A DNA stretch of 64,000 nt from Roseiarcus sp050010035 (GTDB taxonomy: Bacteria; Pseudomonadota; Alphaproteobacteria; Rhizobiales; Beijerinckiaceae). Where the stretch lies: contig JBEKLU010000006.1 in the NCBI GenBank assembly GCA_050010035.1, positions 27,296 to 91,295 of the forward strand. The letters run 5' to 3'. A program made the position numbers and the translations under genes. Below are positions 59,112-64,000 of the stretch, one piece after another; the first letter of the stretch is position 1, and the number at the start of each line of letters is the position of its first letter. The notes under the pieces are model-generated. The model searched no databases. It had not been told where the DNA came from and was given only the letters and a program-made list of their open reading frames with translations.

Positions 59112-59304
59112 GGCGCAGCGAAGCCGCCTCGGCGACGGGGCGCAGGGCCGACCCTCGCCCTGCCTCACGCCGATCCGGCGCGGCCCCCCGATATTGACGC
59201 GCCTCGCCCCGCGACTAACTTGGCCGTCCGTCGAACAGGCGCCGCGATCGACGAGAAGCGGATCGAGCGCGCACTCGGCCTAGCGCTGACGAGGAGAAGC
59301 ATCG

Positions 59305-60477
59305 ATGAGCATAGAAGGACGCAGCGACGCGGCGCCGGGCCGCCGGATCAGGCTGGGCATGGTCGGCGGCGGCGAGGGCGCCTTCATCGGCGCGGTGCAC
59401 CGGCTCGCCGCGCGCATGGACGACCATTACGAATTCGTCGCCGGCGCGCTGTCCTCGACGCCCGAGCGCGCGCGCCGCTCGGGCGCGGCGTTCGGGCTGC
59501 CGAGCGACCGCGTTTACGACGACTACGAGTCGATGGCGAAGGCCGAGGCGAAGCGCCCCGACGGGATCGAGGCGGTCGCCATCGTCACCCCCAACGCCAT
59601 GCACGCCGGGCCGATATACGCCTTTCTCGCAGCGGGCGTTCACGTCATCTGCGACAAGCCGCTGACGACCTCGCTCGCCGAGGCCCGCCGAATCGAAGCG
59701 GCGGTGAAGGCGTCCGGCCGCGTCTTCGCGCTGACCCACAACTACACCGGCTACCCCCTCATCCGGCGCGCGCGCGAGATGGCGAAAGCGGGCAATCTCG
59801 GCCAAATCCGCATCGTCCAGGTCGAATATCCCCAGGAATGGCTGACCGAGACGATCGAACGGCAAGGACAGAAGCAGGCGGCCTGGCGCGTCGACCCGGA
59901 GCGCGCGGGCGCCGGCGGCTCGCTCGGCGACGTCGGCACGCACGCCTACAACCTCGCCGACTACGTCTGCGGGATCGACCTCGTCGAACTCGCCGCCGAT
60001 CTCACCGCGTTCGGCCAGGGCCGCGCGCTCGACGACAACGCGCAGATCATGCTGCGCTACGCCAACGGCGCGCGCGGCGCCATCTGGGTGAGCCAAGTGG
60101 CGCCCGGCCACGAGAACGGCCTCGCCCTGCGCGTCTACGGGACCAAGGGCTCGCTGCGATGGGTGCAGGCGAACCCCAACGAAATGCTCTATTCGCCGTT
60201 CGGCGAACCGACCCGCATCCTCACCCGCGCCGGCCCCGGCTCGGGCGAAGCCGCCGCGCGCGTGACGCGGATCCCCTCCGGCCACCCCGAGGGCTATCTC
60301 GAAGGCTTCGCCAACATCTATTCCGACGTCGCGCACGCCATCAAAGCTGCGCGCACCGGCGAGAAGCCGCCCGCGGGCGCGCATTTTCCCGGCGTCGAGG
60401 ACGGCGTGAAGGGCCTCGCCTTCATCGAGGCGGCGGTTCGCTCGTCGAAGGCCAACGGCGCGTGGGTGAAGCTGTGA
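59305..60477 (+). CDS. Gfo/Idh/MocA-family NAD(P)-dependent oxidoreductase
   Basis: The 390-residue protein has an N-terminal Rossmann fold (IRLGMVGGGEGAFIGAVHR), the family motif HVICDKPLTTSLAEA with the catalytic Lys and the substrate-domain motif GGSLGDVGTHAYNLADYV with the conserved Asp/His. Members oxidise sugars, inositols or their derivatives. GAGGAGAAGCATCG precedes ATG 59305. It stands alone on the plus strand. The 193-bp gap to the previous gene shows no clear element. Confidence 0.87.
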   Translation: MSIEGRSDAAPGRRIRLGMVGGGEGAFIGAVHRLAARMDDHYEFVAGALSSTPERARRSGAAFGLPSDRVYDDYESMAKAEAKRPDGIEAVAIVTPNAMHAGPIYAFLAAGVHVICDKPLTTSLAEARRIEAAVKASGRVFALTHNYTGYPLIRRAREMAKAGNLGQIRIVQVEYPQEWLTETIERQGQKQAAWRVDPERAGAGGSLGDVGTHAYNLADYVCGIDLVELAADLTAFGQGRALDDNAQIMLRYANGARGAIWVSQVAPGHENGLALRVYGTKGSLRWVQANPNEMLYSPFGEPTRILTRAGPGSGEAAARVTRIPSGHPEGYLEGFANIYSDVAHAIKAARTGEKPPAGAHFPGVEDGVKGLAFIEAAVRSSKANGAWVKL

Positions 60478-60910
60478 CACGGCTTGCGCTTGAACGACTC
60501 GCGCTGCCGACGGGACGAGGCAAGGGGAACGCTCGACGAGAGGTTTCTTCCCTTGGCGGGACCTCGGGCTCGGCGCGCTTTTCCAAATCCATGCCAAACA
60601 TTTCCAAATTTTCGGCCTTTTTCTCCAAACATTTCCAAACAATTCTTTGGCCGTTTTGTGGGAAATCAGCAGCTTGCAAGGCCGCCAGGGCCATTTCTGT
60701 TTGCTCCAAAATTGTTGCGCCGATCTGCGTTCCGAGACCCGCGCCCCGGGCCGTCGGCAAGACGGACAGGATACGGGGCAACAAGAAGAAGCTAGCGCGA
60801 ATTTAGATTTTCAGAAACTCATTTTTGGGGTTGGGAAGCGGCGCCGTTTTCCTCGCCGCTCGGCGGCGTTCCCATCAACCGGAAGCCGTATAAGGGGGCG
60901 CGAAGGCCGT
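60478..60910. other. AT-richer intergenic region with CCAAA-type repeats
   Basis: The 433 bp between convergent genes include a strikingly AT-rich part (60575-60720). It holds the 15-mer repeat described separately and several more TTTCCAAA/TCCAAA words. A second AT-rich patch is at 60785-60835. No convincing protein is encoded, although short antisense frames cross it. It may contain regulatory or structural sequence, or an acquired fragment. Confidence 0.45.
60594..60639. repeat. Direct repeat CCAAACATTTCCAAA, two copies
   Basis: Perfect 15-bp copies lie at 60594-60608 and 60625-60639, 31 bp apart (three helical turns). A related TTTTCCAAATCC is at 60580. The spacing on one face of the helix suggests protein binding, but two copies are too few for an iteron or CRISPR array. 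Confidence 0.6.
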
Positions 60911-61339
60911 TCAGCGTTTCGCCGCCCGGGCGACACGCACCTGCGCGGCGCCGTCGGCGCGCGCGCGGATTTGCAGGCGGTCGCCGGTCGCCAGGCCGTC
61001 GATCGGGCAGACGACGATCGGACAGTCGAGGCGATAGAGCGCGCGGGCGACGAGCGCGCCCACCGTCAGGATCGGATCGGGCGAAGCCATGACGAAGCCG
61101 AGCGGCGCCGTCCTCAGGCGGATCGCCTCGGCCAGCACCGAGGACGAGGACGACGAGCCTTTCGCGCCCGGCATGACGAGGATGCGCCCGGCCAGGCTCG
61201 CGCCGTAGTCGGGATGATTGGGATCGCTAATGCGGCCGGTCGCCGCGTCGAAGCCGCCCCAGAAGCTCAGCGGCGCCGACAGAACGAGCGCCTCGACTTC
61301 CGCTTCGCCGCCGACATAGGCTCTGGCGCGCCGGATCAT
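60911..61339 (-). CDS. Aconitase X small (swivelling-domain) subunit, DUF126
   Basis: The 142-residue protein is the swivelling domain of aconitase X: LVLSAPLSFWGGFDAATGRI, GRILVMPGAKGSSSSSSVLAEA and DCPIVVCPIDGLATGDRL. The PGAKGSSSSSxVL motif is diagnostic. It pairs with the large subunit, whose stop its ATG overlaps (ATGA). Known bacterial AcnX enzymes dehydrate cis-3-hydroxy-L-proline; archaeal forms act on mevalonate 5-phosphate. Confidence 0.87.
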   Translation of the reverse strand: MIRRARAYVGGEAEVEALVLSAPLSFWGGFDAATGRISDPNHPDYGASLAGRILVMPGAKGSSSSSSVLAEAIRLRTAPLGFVMASPDPILTVGALVARALYRLDCPIVVCPIDGLATGDRLQIRARADGAAQVRVARAAKR

Positions 61340-62592
61340 GGCGGCCCCCGGACGACCCTGCCGGCCGCGGCCGAGGCGACGCAGTCGGCAAGATCGCCGA
61401 AGGCGACCGTCGCGCCGATGTTGGCCGGCGCGTAATACGCCCATTTGCCGGAATTGGTCATCACCGTCCCGCCGAGCTCCCTGACGATCGCCGTGACGTA
61501 GGTGCAGGTGTCGACGACGGGAACGAGCGAAAAGCGCTCCTCGGCCGCGCGCACCGCGCCGGCGTCGAGGCTCTGCAGGGTCGAGCGCGCCGTGCTGACA
61601 TAGATCGGGATTCGCCGGCCGGGCCGAATTTGATCGAGCAGCGCCAGCAGCCTCTCCCACTCGGCGCCGGAAAAATGCGGCGTGCCGAGACAGACGGCCG
61701 AAATCTCGGCGCCGTCCGGGACCGACGACAGTCGCGCCAGCGCCGCGGATACATCGGCGGGCGCGATCGTCTCGACGCGTTCGGGCGCGCCGCCGTGGAA
61801 CGCGTCGCGATAGGTCGCGGCTTCCGGCGTGACGCCGATCGCATGGAACAGCGCCGTCGAACCGCTGGACGCCGCGGCGGCGCCGAGCGCCTTCAACTGG
61901 TCCTCGTCGCGCGGCGCCGGCAGCCCCTCGATGACGGGAATGCTGTCGCCGCTCCGCGCGCCGACGATCAGCCCGACGGCGACGTAGAGCGCGTCGCTCG
62001 GGACGCGCGAAGCGGGAAAGCCGGCGAGGCGGAAGAGAATCTGTCCGCGCCGGCCGGCGTCGAGATGCAAGCCCCAGGCGGGCGCCCTGCCCGTCATCGC
62101 GCAGCAAAGGTCGATGAAATCGCCGTAACGATTGGTGCGCGCCCCGATCACCGAATTGGCGAAGACGATGGCGTTGGATTCGCCCCAGGCGATCTGCTCG
62201 CCGAAGCGCGGGCGAAACGCCGTCTGATAGGGCGCGCAGGTGAAGGACGGCTGGCATCCGAGCTCCTCGTGCGCCCGCATGAGGCGGCGCGCCGGCGCCT
62301 GGGCCGCCTCGCTCATCGCCATGAGCTCGGGATGGATGAGATCGAGCGATCCGACGTTCAGCGTGGTCGGCGCCCGCACGCGGCCCTTCAACGCGACCAG
62401 CCTTTCGACGAAATCGAGACTGGCCTGCCCGTGATAGAGGCAGCCGTCGATATGGGCGCGCGAGATGTCGATCAGTTCCGCCGCGCCCAGCGCCTCGGCG
62501 AATGCGACGAGGATCTCCATCGCCCAAGCGGCGGCGGGGCCTTCGTCGCCCGAGATGAGCGCTTTGTCGACGGCGGCGAGGCGGAGGGACAT
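61336..62592 (-). CDS. Aconitase X large subunit (DUF521), putative cis-3-hydroxy-L-proline dehydratase
   Basis: The 418-residue protein carries the AcnX catalytic features: HIDGCLYHGQASLDFVERL, GESNAIVFANSVIGARTNRYGD, VCLGTPHFSGAEW and VVDTCTYV, which include the cysteines expected for an Fe-S cluster. Together with DUF126 it forms the split form of the enzyme. The likely reaction is dehydration of cis-3-hydroxy-L-proline to a pyrroline carboxylate. No proline racemase or reductase gene lies next to it, so the assignment rests on family only. No clear ribosome-binding site precedes ATG 62592. Confidence 0.82.
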   Translation of the reverse strand: MSLRLAAVDKALISGDEGPAAAWAMEILVAFAEALGAAELIDISRAHIDGCLYHGQASLDFVERLVALKGRVRAPTTLNVGSLDLIHPELMAMSEAAQAPARRLMRAHEELGCQPSFTCAPYQTAFRPRFGEQIAWGESNAIVFANSVIGARTNRYGDFIDLCCAMTGRAPAWGLHLDAGRRGQILFRLAGFPASRVPSDALYVAVGLIVGARSGDSIPVIEGLPAPRDEDQLKALGAAAASSGSTALFHAIGVTPEAATYRDAFHGGAPERVETIAPADVSAALARLSSVPDGAEISAVCLGTPHFSGAEWERLLALLDQIRPGRRIPIYVSTARSTLQSLDAGAVRAAEERFSLVPVVDTCTYVTAIVRELGGTVMTNSGKWAYYAPANIGATVAFGDLADCVASAAAGRVVRGPP

Positions 62593-62695
62593 GGGGAGGA
62601 ATCGCAGCGACGGGATTGCGGCGCAGACTAGCGCTCAGAACGCGACAGGCGGCGGTATTTTTTGCAAGAGGCGCGCGGCCGTCGCCTTGCCCGCT

Positions 62696-63145
62696 TCACG
62701 CCTTCTCCACCCGCACCCCCGCGCCGTCCTCGACCGCGACGACGCGCACCTTGGCGCCGGCCGGCAGATCCTCGCCCGCCACGCGCCAGACGCTGTCGCC
62801 GACCCGGATGCGCCCGAACCCGTGTACGATCGCCTCGTCGAGGAAGAACTCCTTGCCGATCAGCGCGTGGGCGCGACTCAGCGGCAGTTGCGGCGTTCCC
62901 GCGTCGAGCGAGCCGTAGACCCGCTTGCCGACGAACACCAGGGCGACGACGAGCGCGGCGAACAGCAGAAGTTGCGGCGTCAGCGCCAGCGGAAGGAAAA
63001 ACTCGACGACGCCGACGGCCAGCGCCGCGGCGCCGATCCAGATCAAGAACGCGCCGGGAACGAGCGTCTCGGCGGCGCAGAGCGCGAACCCGACGACGAG
63101 CCAGACGACGTAGATGTCGAGCGCGAACAGCCCGAAATTGACCAT
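62696..63145 (-). CDS. NfeD-family membrane protein (short form)
   Basis: The 149-residue protein has two to three transmembrane helices in the first ~75 residues and a C-terminal OB-fold (ALIGKEFFLDEAIVHGFGRI, RVAGEDLPAGAKVRVVAV). Short NfeD proteins pair with SPFH/stomatin proteins and organise membrane microdomains or assist quality control. The gene begins 3 bp after the stop of the SPFH gene, the usual arrangement. A 103-bp gap separates it from aconitase X. Confidence 0.87.
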   Translation of the reverse strand: MVNFGLFALDIYVVWLVVGFALCAAETLVPGAFLIWIGAAALAVGVVEFFLPLALTPQLLLFAALVVALVFVGKRVYGSLDAGTPQLPLSRAHALIGKEFFLDEAIVHGFGRIRVGDSVWRVAGEDLPAGAKVRVVAVEDGAGVRVEKA

Positions 63146-63148
63146 CGC

Positions 63149-64000
63149 CTAACCCTGCCCCGGCGCCGGCGGGGCCGAGTCGGGGACCACGCCGACCGCG
63201 GCGCGCCCGGCGGCGCGCGCTGCGTCTGCGGAGCGACTCTCGGCGAAGGCGCCGGCGGCGATCTGCGAAATGCCGCCGAGCGTGCCGGCGAGCGAAGCGA
63301 GCTCCAGCGGCACGATGAACACCTTCTGATTGGGCGCCTGCGCGATCGCCTGGATCGCGCGCACGTACTTGTCCGCGATCAGGTAATTGAGCGCGGCGAC
63401 GTCACCGTTGGCGGTCGCTTCACTCACCACGCGCGTCGCCAACGCCTCGGCCTGGGCGCTGCGCTCGCGCGCCTCGGCGTCGCGGAACGCGGCCTCCTTG
63501 CGCCCTTCCGCCTCGAGCATGACCGCGGCCTTGCGCCCCTCGGCGCGGGTGATGTCGGACTGGCGCATGCCCTCGGCCTCGAGGATCACCGCGCGTTTTT
63601 CGCGCTCGGCCTTCATCTGCCGGCCCATCGCCTCGACGAGATCCTTGGGCGGTTCGATGTCCTTGATCTCGATGCGAGTGACCTTGATGCCCCAGGGCAG
63701 CGCCGCCGCGTCGATGACGGTGAGCAGGCGCACGTTGATCTCGTCGCGGTGGGACAATAGCTGGTCGAGGTCCATCGAGCCCATGACCGTTCGGATGTTC
63801 GTCATCACCAGATTGAGCAGCGCCTGTTGGAGATTGGAGACCTCGTATGACGCCTGCCGGACGTCGAGCACTTGGTAAAAGGCGACGCCGTCGACCGTCA
63901 CCGTGGCGTTGTCCTTGGTGATGATCTCCTGGCTGGGAACGTCGAGCACCTGCTCCATCACGTTGAGCTTGCGCCCGACGCGGTCGATATAGGGAATGAC
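63149..64000 (-). CDS. SPFH/stomatin-like protein (QmcA type), partial at the window end
   Basis: The frame remains open to the last base, so the N-terminal membrane anchor lies outside. The visible ~283 residues include the SPFH core (DKDNATVTVDG-type KDNATVTVDGVAFYQV, GSMDLDQLLSHRDEIN, WGIKVTRIEIKDIEPP) and the long charged coiled coil (EAMGRQMKAEREKRAVILEA, RDAEARERSAQAEALA). Such proteins form large rings at the inner membrane, often in complex with FtsH and NfeD. Coiled-coil register and NfeD partner are both intact. Confidence 0.9.
   Translation of the reverse strand, partial: VIPYIDRVGRKLNVMEQVLDVPSQEIITKDNATVTVDGVAFYQVLDVRQASYEVSNLQQALLNLVMTNIRTVMGSMDLDQLLSHRDEINVRLLTVIDAAALPWGIKVTRIEIKDIEPPKDLVEAMGRQMKAEREKRAVILEAEGMRQSDITRAEGRKAAVMLEAEGRKEAAFRDAEARERSAQAEALATRVVSEATANGDVAALNYLIADKYVRAIQAIAQAPNQKVFIVPLELASLAGTLGGISQIAAGAFAESRSADAARAAGRAAVGVVPDSAPPAPGQG

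Noticed and set aside
60594..60639. CCAAACATTTCCAAA repeats as CRISPR or replication iterons
   Set aside because: Only two perfect copies occur, with a 16-bp interval and no cas or replication genes nearby.
1..64000. Search by eye for tRNA, rRNA, insertion sequences, integrases and phage genes
   Set aside because: No cloverleaf with a CCA-type acceptor, no rRNA-like stretch and no transposase or integrase motifs were seen; short or degenerate elements could still be missed.

Overview
The window is GC-rich double-stranded DNA, densely packed with catabolic genes. The gene families (Liv-type and ribose-type ABC transporters, CaiB/BaiF CoA-transferases, a split acyl-CoA mutase with a MeaB chaperone, aconitase X) and the base composition fit an alphaproteobacterium, most likely of the Hyphomicrobiales (Rhizobiales). 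That placement is inference and I cannot name a genus. I see no rRNA, tRNA, CRISPR array, phage or insertion sequence.

Region 1 (1-12.4 kb) holds the start of a sugar-type ABC ATPase, a FAD-linked 2-hydroxyacid oxidase broken at a (CG)9 run, and a regulator that fuses a winged helix to a solute-binding-protein fold. A minus-strand operon follows in transcription order: 3-hydroxyisobutyrate-dehydrogenase-like, M24/DddP-like, E1 alpha, E1 beta, lipoyl-carrying E2-like protein, aldehyde dehydrogenase, catalytic E2. The complex is unusual because lipoyl domain and acyltransferase sit on separate chains. A shared AT-rich 10-mer links the regulator promoter to the head of this operon.

Region 2 (12.2-21.8 kb) is a LacI-controlled operon: TPP-dependent enzyme, sugar-type ABC transporter (binding protein, ATPase, two permeases), histidinol-dehydrogenase/HpsN-like enzyme and an untracked 29-residue membrane peptide. 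Two matching palindromic operators, 54 bp apart, flank and overlap a promoter with a perfect TTGACA -35 box.

Region 3 (22.3-34.5 kb) holds an orphan Liv-type binding protein, then two minus-strand operons for CoA-linked degradation of an organic acid: acyl-CoA dehydrogenase + SCPx-like thiolase + DUF35 partner, and amidohydrolase + CoA-transferase + amidohydrolase + SDR + acyl-CoA ligase + AMACR-like racemase. Both are preceded by copies of the same 95-bp promoter block. A GntR/FCD regulator lies between them and is the natural candidate controller.

Region 4 (34.6-56.4 kb) is the most striking part: a Liv transporter, a metallo-beta-lactamase-fold protein, MeaB, 3-hydroxyacyl-CoA dehydrogenase, thiolase, the two subunits of a B12-dependent acyl-CoA mutase, a crotonase, an acyl-CoA synthetase and a 1920-residue single-chain biotin carboxylase. 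The mutase lacks the methylmalonyl-CoA recognition residues and the usual catalytic histidine. Two promoters in this region share a CAAGCG-type operator, and a TetR regulator is divergently encoded. I infer a dedicated pathway that imports, activates, isomerises and carboxylates an unknown acid.

Region 5 (56.4-64 kb) looks more like ordinary chromosome: a BtuF-like receptor domain without a signal peptide, a polytopic membrane protein, a Gfo/Idh/MocA oxidoreductase, the two subunits of aconitase X, and an NfeD/SPFH pair cut by the window end.
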